From assembly GCA_016711225.1 (NCBI GenBank), contig JADJTK010000052.1, positions 434,001-498,000 on the forward strand: a stretch of DNA of 64,000 bases. The letters are read 5' to 3'. The DNA comes from Opitutaceae bacterium. GTDB lineage: Bacteria; Verrucomicrobiota; Verrucomicrobiia; Opitutales; Opitutaceae. Shown here one piece after another: positions 14,334 through 21,886 of this stretch (position 1 is the first letter of the stretch; each line of letters starts with the position of its first letter). The notes under the pieces were generated by a model. It made no database searches, was not told the DNA's origin, and worked only from the letters and a program-made list of their open reading frames with translations. The translations under genes were made by a program, and so were the position numbers.

Positions 14334-14697
14334 GACATTTCTTCGTGCGAAGCTGCATCGCGCCACCATCACCTCGGCCGACCTCGACTATGAGGGTTCG
14401 GTCTCGATCGACCGTGCCCTCTGCCGGGAGGCTGGGCTGCTCGAGTTCGAGCAGGTCGATGTCCTCGACATTGGCAATGGCGCACGTTTCACGACCTACG
14501 TGATCTATGGCGAGCCGGGCCAAATTCAGGTCAACGGCGCTGCGGCGCGGTTGGTCAACGTGGGCGACCTTGTCATCATCTGTGCGTACGTCGCTCTGGA
14601 GGCCGGCGAGATTGCCGGCCACACCGCGCGGGTCGTGCAGGTTGGGGGCGACAACCAAGTCGTCGCGGTTCACACCAAAGCGCTCCATCAGCCGTAG
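14326..14697 (+). CDS. panD: Aspartate 1-decarboxylase proenzyme
   Basis: 123 residues counted from MLRTFLRAKLH, which aligns with the usual start; a second ATG 6 bases earlier is possible. The pyruvoyl enzyme makes beta-alanine for pantothenate. Self-cleavage is expected between Gly24 and Ser25 in YEGSVSID, exactly the canonical numbering. Lys9 and Arg12 in AKLHRA and Tyr in TTYVIYG are conserved. The start lies inside coaX, pointing to a coaX-panD operon. Confidence 0.94.
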   Translation: MLRTFLRAKLHRATITSADLDYEGSVSIDRALCREAGLLEFEQVDVLDIGNGARFTTYVIYGEPGQIQVNGAAARLVNVGDLVIICAYVALEAGEIAGHTARVVQVGGDNQVVAVHTKALHQP

Positions 14698-14973
14698 CGG
14701 GTCGCCAGATCGGGCGACTGCAATTGGCGGATCCCGCCTTGGCGCGGCTGAAGATGGCGTTCGCTGTCCAGTGCGGCCGTGGTGTGGACCGCCCGAAGGG
14801 CGCGCGCGCCACCGGACAGCTCTGCGCCGGGCGGGTCGCTACCCGGCGGCTGGGGTGGAATACTCGAAATCCGGGCTTGGCGCGGAGGAGGCGGGGCGTT
14901 TGCCTCAGTGCTTGCCCCTAACCCGGCGAGCCCCTCCGCCGGGCCGCCCAGCCCCGAACCTTGTACCTGAACC

Positions 14974-15456
14974 ATGGATAAGGCAGCTTTGTTGAAGACC
15001 ATTGAGGAAACGTTGGTGAGCGAGTTCGCCCAGCAGAATAATGCTGCGGAGGATGCGCACAAGGAGGCGACCAACGACGAGAGCCGTGCCGAGGATCGTT
15101 ACGACATGCGGGGCCAACTGGCCGCCTATCTCGCCGCTGGGCAGGCCAAGCTGGCCGACGGTGTGGCCAATGCAATCAAGGCGTTCCGCAACGTGCCGGT
15201 GCGCATCTTTGGCCCCGGTGAGCCGGTGGCCGTCGGGGCGGTCGTGCGGCTGGAGACTCCGCGCGGGGGCAAGAGCGTCTATTTTCTCGGGCCGGCGCAT
15301 GGCGGGCTCGAGGTGCGGGTGAACGGTGACGAGGTGATGGTGGTGACCCCGGCTTCGCCGCTGGGCCATTCGCTCATGGGCCGGCGCATGGGTGAACGCG
15401 TGGCGCTTCCGCAGGGAGCGCGCACGGTCGAGCACACGATCTCGGCCGTGGAATAG
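14974..15456 (+). CDS. GreA/GreB-like protein
   Basis: 160 residues. The C-terminal half (about 85-155) looks like the FKBP-like GreA/GreB domain: VAVGAVVRLETPRG, YFLGPAHGG, VVTPASPLGHSLMGRRMGE, where GSPLGxALLGxxxGD is typical. The N-terminal half is acidic and probably helical (EDAHKEATNDESRAEDRYD) but shorter than the GreA coiled coil. It probably binds RNA polymerase; whether it stimulates transcript cleavage cannot be said. Confidence 0.8.
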   Translation: MDKAALLKTIEETLVSEFAQQNNAAEDAHKEATNDESRAEDRYDMRGQLAAYLAAGQAKLADGVANAIKAFRNVPVRIFGPGEPVAVGAVVRLETPRGGKSVYFLGPAHGGLEVRVNGDEVMVVTPASPLGHSLMGRRMGERVALPQGARTVEHTISAVE

Positions 15457-15713
15457 TTGGGCGGTGAAGGCTCCGGCCGCGCCCGGGGTTGTTGCCATGC
15501 CCAAGCGGCGGGCGCCAGTGTTGCCCGGTCCGCGGGACGGCGGTGGGCGAAGTGGGTATCTGCGTACGAGTTGGGGATCTCGGGTGTGTCGGAACCGGTA
15601 GTTGGAGTGACCACACTGGCTCTCCAAAGGGCGGCGCAAGCACCGCCCCTTCGTCGGATTGAAGGGAGGCGGCGTGCGGACCCCCACGTTCACCGGAACG
15701 CGAAGCGTCCGGT

Positions 15714-15953
15714 TCAGAGCTGCTTGTGGCTGCCGTCGCAGGTCGCGCCGGTCTTGCTGTGCTTGCAGCCGCAGAACCAGGTCTTGCCGGTGGTTGCGGC
15801 CTTGAACGGGGTCGGGGTGAAGGCGCTACCCTTGTGGGCACCGTCGCAGAACGGCTGTTTCTGGCTGAGACCGCAGGAGCACCAGTAGTAGGTTTGGCCG
15901 GCTTCGACCGGCACGGCAAAGGGGGCTTTCTGGGCGATCTTGGGTTCGTTCAT
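15714..15953 (-). CDS. Double CDGSH iron-sulfur protein
   Basis: 79 residues with two CDGSH motifs: Cys25, Cys27, Cys36, His40 in WCSCGLSQKQPFCDGAH, and Cys61, Cys63, Cys72, His76 in FCGCKHSKTGATCDGSH. Each Cys3His set binds a labile [2Fe-2S] cluster in the family; roles are redox or cluster transfer. No signal peptide or membrane anchor, so cytosolic. Single gene, 245 or so bases from the GreA/B-like gene end. Confidence 0.92.
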   Translation of the reverse strand: MNEPKIAQKAPFAVPVEAGQTYYWCSCGLSQKQPFCDGAHKGSAFTPTPFKAATTGKTWFCGCKHSKTGATCDGSHKQL

Positions 15954-16128
15954 GGGAGCAGTTGGTGGAGGCGGGTTGTTCCGGTAGGCGCCGCGGGGCG
16001 GCGGGGAGGCACGAGCATGTCGGGATCCGGGCCCGTCGCAACTGTCTGGTGATCGTTAGCGGGCGCGGCCGCCCTACATTCGTGCTTCTTGCCCACGTTG
16101 GAGCTGGAGGCACTCTCCGCGGTAGCCC

Positions 16129-16968
16129 ATGCCGAACCTTTTCATCATCGCGGGACCCAACGGGGCGGGAAAGACGACCTATGCGCGACGTTTTCTGCCG
16201 GAGGAGTTGCGTGTCGCAGAGTTTGTGAACGCCGATTTGATTGCGGCAGGCCTGTCGCCGTTCGCACCCGACAAGGCGGCGTTCGAGGCCGGCCGGCTCA
16301 TGCTTCGGCGCCTGCGCGAGCTGGCGGGCCGAGGGGAGGACTTCTCCTTCGAAACGACGCTCTCGGGCCGGGCCTACGCTCCGCTGCTGCGCGATATGAG
16401 GGCGGCCGGGTATCGGATCTGGCTCGATTTTCTCTGGATCCCTTCACTCGACGTGACGCGCAGTCGCGTGCGGCAGCGGGTGGCCAAGGGGGGGCACGAT
16501 ATTCCCGACGGAGTTCAGCTCCGGCGTTTTCATCTGGGGGTGCGCAATCTCGCCGAGCTCTATCGACCACTGGTGCAGCGGTGGCGCTTGCTGGAGAATA
16601 CCGGTGAGACTCCCCACCTCGTGGCCGAGGAACAGGACGGTCGACTGGAGGTGTCCGACGTCCCGCTGCTTGCCCGAATTGAGCGTGAGGCTAGCATTCG
16701 CATCATGCCCGAGCTTCCTCCCTTCAGCGTCGAAGAGCCCTCCGTCTTTCAACCGGATGCGAATACCCGCGCCTCGATGCGGGCCATGAGGAAAGCCTTC
16801 GCGGATGCGGTGCTGGAGAATCTGCGCTTTGGGTTGCCGGTTATCCAATACCGCGATGGCAAGGTGGTGGAGATTCCGGCCGAGGATTTGGCTCCCTTCG
16901 CCCGTCGCATTCTGGCGGCCAACGGCGAACTGCTCCCGGAGGAGTTGGCACCCCGCCGAGTCGGCTGA
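16129..16968 (+). CDS. Zeta toxin-like kinase with C-terminal partner-like segment
   Basis: 279 residues. Walker A GPNGAGKTT (residues 9-17) and the zeta order FVNADLIAAGLSPF then FETTLSG (switch/Asp and Thr region) mark the zeta-toxin/UDP-GlcNAc kinase-like P-loop family. Residues about 1-205 are the kinase. The tail, about 213-265 (MRKAFADAVLENLRFGLPV, then QYRDGKVVEI), resembles small proteins often encoded beside zeta-like genes with the pattern HxxLGxPIxxWxDGKVV. No separate antitoxin gene is adjacent. Substrate and toxicity are unknown. Confidence 0.82.
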   Translation: MPNLFIIAGPNGAGKTTYARRFLPEELRVAEFVNADLIAAGLSPFAPDKAAFEAGRLMLRRLRELAGRGEDFSFETTLSGRAYAPLLRDMRAAGYRIWLDFLWIPSLDVTRSRVRQRVAKGGHDIPDGVQLRRFHLGVRNLAELYRPLVQRWRLLENTGETPHLVAEEQDGRLEVSDVPLLARIEREASIRIMPELPPFSVEEPSVFQPDANTRASMRAMRKAFADAVLENLRFGLPVIQYRDGKVVEIPAEDLAPFARRILAANGELLPEELAPRRVG

Positions 16969-17101
16969 GGGCGGTGGGTCTGTCTGTGTGGCGACGTGCG
17001 CAAGAACGTCGGGATGGGGCCGGCGAAAGGGCACGTAGCTCTTGGCGGGCTTCGCTATCCGAAAGTGGGGCGGCTCTTGGGGCGGCCTCCGTCCACAGGA
17101 A

Positions 17102-17125
17102 GGGCCGGTCGCGAACGACCGGCCC
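17102..17125 (-). terminator. Hairpin at the convergent zeta/nrfA ends
   Basis: Perfect 10-bp stem GGGCCGGTCG / CGACCGGCCC with a CGAA tetraloop, between the stops of the zeta-like gene (+) and nrfA (-). No strong T-run, so termination is likely but not certain in either direction. Confidence 0.6.
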
Positions 17126-17174
17126 CTTGGGTGGCTTGCAGAACAGCGGGCGTTGTCGCCCACCAAGAGTGTGT

Positions 17175-18602
17175 TCAGTGCACCAGCGCCGCAGTGGGCG
17201 CGGCTGCGGCGGGCCGCGGCAGCAGCGCGCGGACGGCATTCTGGCCCTTGCGGCTGTAATCGATCGACTCGCCGAGGATACGGCCGGCCTCGTCGGGGGC
17301 GTGGAAGCCGGTGGAGTTCTCCGCCTCGACGAAGTCGAAGAAGAACTGCGCCTTGCGCTGGAACTCGCGGCCGTCCTTGAGTTGGGCGTCGGTCGCTCCC
17401 GCGGTCTGTGCGGCCTTCAGGTCGTCGATCAGGTCCATGAGCGCATTCATGGCCACGTTACGCAGATTGTGGAAGCGGGTCTGGATGATCTCGACGCGCT
17501 CCTTGAGCTCCTGTTCCGACCACTTGTGGCAGGTTTGGCAGGAGCGGTTGATGTTGAGGAGTGGGCTGCGCACGTGGTGGTCGCTGATCTTGTGGGCGCC
17601 CTCGCGCTTGTAGGGCATGTGGCAGTCGGCGCAGGCCACGCCGCTGCGGGCATGGATGCCCTGGCTCCAAAGCTCAAATTCAGGATGCTGCGCCTTGAGC
17701 GTGGGCGCGCCGGTCTCCTTGTGCGTCCAATCCTTGAAGCCGACCGCGTCGTAGTAGGCGAGGATCTGCTCGACCTTGGTCCCGTTGTGCCAGGGGTATG
17801 TGAGCTTCTTCTCCGCGCCCTTGAAGTAGTATTCTACGTGGCACTGGGCGCAGACGTAGCTGCGCATCTCCTGCCGGGTGGCGTCGCGGTTCACCTCGTA
17901 GTCCTTCACGCCCTGGGAGGCCTTGAGGTTGCGGATGCCCTCCATGAAGGAGGGCCGGGTGATGCGCAGGGCCATCGTCTGGGAGTCGTGGCAGTCGAGA
18001 CAGGAGACGGGGTGCTCGACAAGCTTTGCGGCCTCGGGATAGGGCATGGCACAGATCTTCTCGAAACCCTTCACGATGTCCCCGTCGCCGGCCTTCTTGT
18101 AGGCGGTGTACATCGAGGCGTGGCAGTTGAGGCAGGCGCCCGGTTGCTTCACGACCTTCTGGCGGTCGGTGAAGGTCTGATCGGCGAGCATGTAGGCGTG
18201 CCCGCGCTCCTCGCGAAAATCGGCGGCGAAGGCGTAGCCGGCCCACATCTTCTTGAGTCGCGGATCCTCCTCGATCTTCGACTGGGCGACGATGCTGCGC
18301 GGATCGGCGTCGGTGGGCGTGCGCGGCAGCGCCTCGCTGCCGCCGAAACGGGTGCGCTGCTGGTCGACCGTGCGCTTGTAGTCGTCGTATTGGAGTGGAA
18401 AGTTCTTTCCCCAGATGGCGGGGTCGGTGGTTTCGTCGGTGAGCTCGACAACGCGGAAGAACGGGACCCGCGCCTCCTGTTTGCGCTCGAAGATGTTCAT
18501 CAGCAACGCGAGCGCGCCGACGGCCCCGAGCGCGGCGAGGATGGCGGCCAGGAGGAAACGGTTGATGGAACCGCGGCGGGAGGAAGGCAGGTGCGAGTTC
18601 AT
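17175..18602 (-). CDS. nrfA: Ammonia-forming cytochrome c nitrite reductase
   Basis: 475 residues, pentahaem periplasmic enzyme reducing nitrite to ammonium with six electrons. N-terminal signal/anchor helix about 15-35. Haem motifs: Cys157-His161, Cys201-His205, Cys251-His255, Cys324-His328, Cys355-His359. The first, active-site, motif is CLNCH, so it lacks the classical CxxCK lysine ligand. Other active-site residues are present: Arg133 in ERGH, Tyr258 in HVEYYF, His306 in LKAQHP; Glu257, Lys303 and Gln305 match the calcium site. nrfH lies 100 bases upstream on the same strand. Confidence 0.95.
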   Translation of the reverse strand: MNSHLPSSRRGSINRFLLAAILAALGAVGALALLMNIFERKQEARVPFFRVVELTDETTDPAIWGKNFPLQYDDYKRTVDQQRTRFGGSEALPRTPTDADPRSIVAQSKIEEDPRLKKMWAGYAFAADFREERGHAYMLADQTFTDRQKVVKQPGACLNCHASMYTAYKKAGDGDIVKGFEKICAMPYPEAAKLVEHPVSCLDCHDSQTMALRITRPSFMEGIRNLKASQGVKDYEVNRDATRQEMRSYVCAQCHVEYYFKGAEKKLTYPWHNGTKVEQILAYYDAVGFKDWTHKETGAPTLKAQHPEFELWSQGIHARSGVACADCHMPYKREGAHKISDHHVRSPLLNINRSCQTCHKWSEQELKERVEIIQTRFHNLRNVAMNALMDLIDDLKAAQTAGATDAQLKDGREFQRKAQFFFDFVEAENSTGFHAPDEAGRILGESIDYSRKGQNAVRALLPRPAAAAPTAALVH

Positions 18603-18702
18603 GACGGAAAGCGATGGACGATCGACTGTGGCGGGCGGCGGAGGGCGAAAGGGGGAGGAGCTGTAGTTGAAATTCGGAATTCTGGCCTTTGTGGATTTTG
18701 CC

Positions 18703-19155
18703 TCACTTCATATGCCCGACGTGGCCATGGCATTGGATGCAGGAGAGCGTGTCGCCTCCGGCGTGGGGCGAGGCGATGTCGTGGGCGAGGTCGGCGTGGC
18801 AGCGGCGGCAGGCGTTCTCGGTGATGCGCCGGCTCCGGGCGCGGGCCTGGATGTTCTCGGGGTAGTTACCGGTCGTGAAATAGAACGAGTGCCAGAAGCC
18901 GTTGTCGGCCTTGGTGGTGTACTTGCCCAGCAGGTCGTGGGGCGTGTGGCAGTCGTTGCAGGTCGCCACGGAATGGTGGCTCGACTTCATCCAACCGGCG
19001 TACTGCTCCTGCATCACGTGGCAGTTGGCGCAGGCCTGCGGGTTGTTGGAGAGGTAGGAGTACCCCTTCGCGTAGACGAACGTGTACGCGCCCACGCCGA
19101 GCGCCAGCCCCACAAGGCCGCCGAGCAACGTGCCGGAAATCACGCTCGCTTTCAT
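18703..19155 (-). CDS. nrfH: Cytochrome c nitrite reductase small subunit
   Basis: 150 residues of the NapC/NrfH family; oxidises membrane quinol and passes electrons to NrfA. One N-terminal membrane helix (about 7-28), then four haem motifs: Cys42-His46, Cys66-His70, Cys116-His120, Cys139-His143. The first reads CANCHVM, the CxxCHxM signature of the Met-ligated haem 1 in NrfH. The ATG at 19155 is preferred over one at 19224, which would prepend a Pro-rich stretch and overlap the predicted operator. Confidence 0.93.
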   Translation of the reverse strand: MKASVISGTLLGGLVGLALGVGAYTFVYAKGYSYLSNNPQACANCHVMQEQYAGWMKSSHHSVATCNDCHTPHDLLGKYTTKADNGFWHSFYFTTGNYPENIQARARSRRITENACRRCHADLAHDIASPHAGGDTLSCIQCHGHVGHMK

Positions 19156-19210
19156 TGAGGTGCAGCGTGGGCCGGGTGCTGGCGGGGGCAACGCTCCGGC
19201 CCGGGGAAGC

Positions 19211-19224
19211 TTGATGCGCGTCAA
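19211..19224. promoter_or_regulatory. Crp/Fnr-type operator before nrfH
   Basis: TTGATGCGCGTCAA; read on the minus strand TTGACGCGCATCAA. It matches TTGAT-N4-ATCAA at 9 of 10 half-site bases. It ends 56 bases before the nrfH ATG, in the gap between the regulator gene and nrfH. No clear -10 box was seen. Confidence 0.7.
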
Positions 19225-19356
19225 TGGGTATTGGAATTTCTCTTCGGCGCGAACGCCCGCCCCAGATATCGGGGCGGGGCAGTCCGTCCCGCCCAGCGCG
19301 GTGGCAAGGCTGTACCGCTGGAATGGGCCACCGGCCGGGCGCCGGCCGAGCCTTTC

Positions 19357-20073
19357 CTATTCGCCCAGCAGGCGGGCGAAACGGACGCGCAGGGCGGGCA
19401 GGTCGCGTACCGCGACGGCGGCGCGCTCGATCCGGATCAACCCGGCTTCGCGCAGCCGGGCAAAGGTGCGCGAGAGCGTTTCACTGGTAGTCCCCAGCTC
19501 GGCGGCAAGCGTGCGCTTGGTCGAGCGCAGCTCGATGCGGCATTCCCCGTCGTCGTCGGCCGGGGCGCGCTTCACCAGCCAGTTGAGCAGGCGGGTTTCG
19601 ACATCCTTGAGGGTGAGGTCGTCGAGCAGGCCCACCAGCACGCGTAGGTGCTGGCTCATCGCGCCGAGCATGCGCAGTGCGAGATCGGGCCGGCGGCCGA
19701 GCAGCGCCAGCATCGGCACGCGCGGGATGAGCAACACCGTGCTGGCCTCCACCGCGCGGGCGTCGGCCGGATACCCGGTGCCGGAGGCGAGGGTGGCCTC
19801 GGCGAAGGACTCTCCAGCGCGGAAAACATGGATGACCTGCTCCTTGCCGGCGGGGCTCACGCGGTGCACGCTCACCGCGCCGCGCTGGACCATATAAAAA
19901 CCTTCGCTCGGCTCGCCCTCGTGGAAGAGCAGGGTGCCCTTGGCGAGCGGTTTGATCACGGCGAAGCCGGCGATCACCTCCAAGTCGGCGGCGGGCAAAC
20001 CGGCGAAGAGTTCGCATCCGCGCAGAGAGTGGGCGAGGGCGGCGGAGCGCAGTTCGGCGGGCCGGGACGGCAT
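19357..20073 (-). CDS. Crp/Fnr family transcription regulator
   Basis: 238 residues: cyclic-nucleotide-binding-like beta-roll (about 20-130), dimer helix (about 130-160), winged helix at the C terminus with recognition helix TSETLSRTFARLRE. The SETLSRxF core is typical of FNR/DNR-type proteins that bind TTGAT-N4-ATCAA. Only two cysteines are present, well apart, so it lacks the Fnr [4Fe-4S] set; a DNR/NnrR-like or other sensing mode is more likely. Located within the nrf block; probably controls nrfHA and the upstream genes. Confidence 0.9.
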   Translation of the reverse strand: MPSRPAELRSAALAHSLRGCELFAGLPAADLEVIAGFAVIKPLAKGTLLFHEGEPSEGFYMVQRGAVSVHRVSPAGKEQVIHVFRAGESFAEATLASGTGYPADARAVEASTVLLIPRVPMLALLGRRPDLALRMLGAMSQHLRVLVGLLDDLTLKDVETRLLNWLVKRAPADDDGECRIELRSTKRTLAAELGTTSETLSRTFARLREAGLIRIERAAVAVRDLPALRVRFARLLGE

Positions 20074-20100
20074 GGGGGCAACAAAGCGAGCGCGGCCGTT

Positions 20101-20334
20101 TCAGTCGCGCACAAAATCGACGCGCCAGCTGGCATCGGCGAGGCGCTCCGCGCGGGCGGTGTATCCGGCCGACCGCAGGCGTTCGATCAACGGCGAGGGG
20201 AGGAAGGGCGCCAACACCGTGAGCCCTTGGCCGGGCTGCAAGGTGGCGATCGCCGCCTCCACCGCGCTGCGTGGCTCCTCGCCCCGCGCAAGCAGCGGGC
20301 GAACATCGAGACGTTTGTTCTTCGAGACGGGCAT
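20101..20334 (-). CDS. DUF2249 domain protein
   Basis: 77 residues from MPVSKNKRLDVRPLL. The pattern LDVRPLLARGEEPRSAVEAA...L.PGQGLTVLAPF.P.PL...L is the DUF2249 domain, a small TusA-like fold often found beside nitrogen-oxide and denitrification genes. Function not established. Stop is 27 bases before the Crp/Fnr gene start, so probably the same transcript. Confidence 0.82.
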   Translation of the reverse strand: MPVSKNKRLDVRPLLARGEEPRSAVEAAIATLQPGQGLTVLAPFLPSPLIERLRSAGYTARAERLADASWRVDFVRD

Positions 20335-20428
20335 GGTGGAAGGAAGGCGGAACGGAGAAGGTAGAACGCAGAATGCTGAAAGAGGAACTCCGAACTTTGA
20401 ACACAGATCCGGAGACCCGTGCCACGAG

Positions 20429-20809
20429 CTACTCCATTCCGTCGCCGTTGGATACCGGGGCGGGGGCGTCGCTCTCACGTACGAGGGTAAGCAGCATCGA
20501 GAACGCCTCCACCGCCCTCACCGAGTGGGCTAGCCCCGGCGGCATGTGGAGCAGTTCACCCGCACTGAGCGTGCGCTGCTCGCCGCCGAGGGTCCATTCG
20601 CTGCGGCCGCTGAGAATCTGTACGAGGGCGCGCGCGGGGGTGGCGTGCTCGGTGAGTTCTTGCCCAGCGGCGAAGCCGAAGAGCACGACGCGCGTGCGGC
20701 CCGCGGAGAGCACGGTGCGGCTCACGATGCCGCTGTCGGAGAATTGTGTGGCGGCGAGCAGTGGCAGGGCGCCGGCGATGGTGGATTCGAGCAGGGTTCG
20801 GGCGGACAT
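20429..20809 (-). CDS. Cupin domain protein
   Basis: 126 residues with one cupin barrel (about 38-110). Motif 1 is degenerate (GQELTEHATPARALVQILSG), with one His and no HxH pair; motif 2 contains PPGLAHSVRA. Probably binds metal weakly or acts as a sensor-like cupin. Cupins of this kind are frequent in nitrogen-oxide respiration clusters. Separated from the YwiC-like gene by 27 bases. Confidence 0.85.
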   Translation of the reverse strand: MSARTLLESTIAGALPLLAATQFSDSGIVSRTVLSAGRTRVVLFGFAAGQELTEHATPARALVQILSGRSEWTLGGEQRTLSAGELLHMPPGLAHSVRAVEAFSMLLTLVRESDAPAPVSNGDGME

Positions 20810-20836
20810 GGTTGGGAAGCTAGGCGGTTGAGCGGA

Positions 20837-21619
20837 TCAGGGAAACGCGAGGGCTAATACGGCGCCGGCGCCAAGGGCCGACTCGAGCGCGCCCACGGCC
20901 GGCGCCCGCAGCTGCGGAGCGAGGGGGCCCAGCAACCAGAGTGCGCGGATCAGGAGCATTAGGGCGATGCCGAGCGTTGCTCCTGGTGCAATACCGGACG
21001 CGGCTAGCGCGGCGGCCAAGGTCGTGCCCGTCAGCGAGGCGACGATCGCAGGGCCACGCAAGGCCGGTTGGCCTTTCCGGCTACGAAGGTAGGCACGTAT
21101 CACGAGCACCGTTGGCACGAGGCGCAGGAGCATCGCTGCGGCGAGGCCCGTGGCGGTGGCGAGGGGCAGTTTCGCCAGCGAGCCGAAGGCCATCGGCAGG
21201 AGGGCGAAGGCTGTTGCGCCCGCGAGCTCGGCGGTGGCGGCGCGCGCCTCGCCTTTGAGATCAAAATACACGAATGCAACTGCAGCTGGCAGCGCCAGTA
21301 GGAGGGGCCAAAGTGCCATGAAGCCGCCGCGCCAGCCCGCCAACACCCCGCCGGTGGTCGCAGCTCCCGTGAGCACGAGGGCCAGCCAGGCCGCGGCCCG
21401 GCGTCGCGCCGGTTCAGCGGAGTTGTCGCGCCAGAGGCGCAGTGGCCTGCGGGCCAGAAAGAGCGCCAGCACTGCCACTGCGAGGGCGGCTCCGGCGGCC
21501 GAGGGTGCAGCGATCAGTCCCAACGCCACGGGTTCCAGCGCGATGCTCCAACTGCCGTGGTCGCGAGGTAGCAGCAGATCGGTGAGGCGGATGGAGTGGC
21601 GTGCAGGCACCGGCGCCAC
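20837..21619 (-). CDS. YwiC-like membrane protein
   Basis: 260 residues, about eight hydrophobic helices. The N-terminal motif LLPRDHGSWSIALEPVALGL matches the PxDHGSWxxxxEP signature of YwiC-like proteins; in Bacillus ywiC lies next to fnr and nitrate-respiration genes. Role unknown, possibly quinone- or haem-related by fold. First gene of the nrf block. A GTG at 21610 is an alternative start if transcription begins near 21611 as the upstream operator suggests. Confidence 0.85.
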   Translation of the reverse strand: MAPVPARHSIRLTDLLLPRDHGSWSIALEPVALGLIAAPSAAGAALAVAVLALFLARRPLRLWRDNSAEPARRRAAAWLALVLTGAATTGGVLAGWRGGFMALWPLLLALPAAVAFVYFDLKGEARAATAELAGATAFALLPMAFGSLAKLPLATATGLAAAMLLRLVPTVLVIRAYLRSRKGQPALRGPAIVASLTGTTLAAALAASGIAPGATLGIALMLLIRALWLLGPLAPQLRAPAVGALESALGAGAVLALAFP

Positions 21620-21623
21620 TGTA
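21618..21623 (-). promoter_or_regulatory. Possible -10 box for the YwiC-like gene
   Basis: TACAGT on the minus strand, centred 32 bases from the centre of the operator at 21646-21659, the spacing expected for a class II Crp/Fnr promoter. It would place the transcript start near 21611, inside the annotated start. Confidence 0.35.
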
Positions 21624-21645
21624 GTCGATACGGCGCCCGGCGGCG

Positions 21646-21659
21646 TTGACCGCGATCAA
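21646..21659. promoter_or_regulatory. Crp/Fnr-type operator before the YwiC-like gene
   Basis: TTGACCGCGATCAA, a TTGAC-N4-ATCAA site differing from the nrfH site only in the spacer. It lies 27 bases before the ATG at 21619. A weaker TTGAT-N4-GTGAA match is at 21714-21727. Confidence 0.72.
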
Positions 21660-21753
21660 GCCGAGCCCGAACATTCACATCACCGCTGATGGCGATATGC
21701 ACCCGGAGTCATGTTGATTGCCGTGAATAACACTCTGGGTGTCCGGGCTAGGG

Positions 21754-21814
21754 CGTGGCTCGGGCCTCCGTGCCTGTCGGGTTAGGTTTCGCCGGCACGG
21801 AGGCCGGTGCCACG
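21754..21814. repeat. Long inverted repeat
   Basis: Perfect 12-base arms GGCCTCCGTGCC (21763-21774) and GGCACGGAGGCC (21794-21805), extended by CGTGGC / GCCACG outside, with a 19-base loop. Between the nrf block and a DUF4440-like gene. Could be a terminator-like or REP element. Confidence 0.6.
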
Positions 21815-21886
21815 AGGAGTTATTGTCTGCTCCTCGCTCGCTTTGGTTGCAGCTCTCTTACGCCAGGAATTCGTGGTCGAAGGGCC

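Noticed and set aside
16974..18824. 616-codon open frame on the plus strand
   Set aside because: Antisense to nrfA, whose five haem motifs prove the other strand; low-complexity Val/Gly/Leu text.
20827..20840. TTGAGCGGATCAGG as a further Fnr-type site before the cupin gene
   Set aside because: Half-site spacing is wrong by one base and the right arm does not match.
21714..21727. Third Crp/Fnr box TTGATTGCCGTGAA
   Set aside because: Right half matches only 3 of 5 bases; kept only as a note beside the strong site at 21646.
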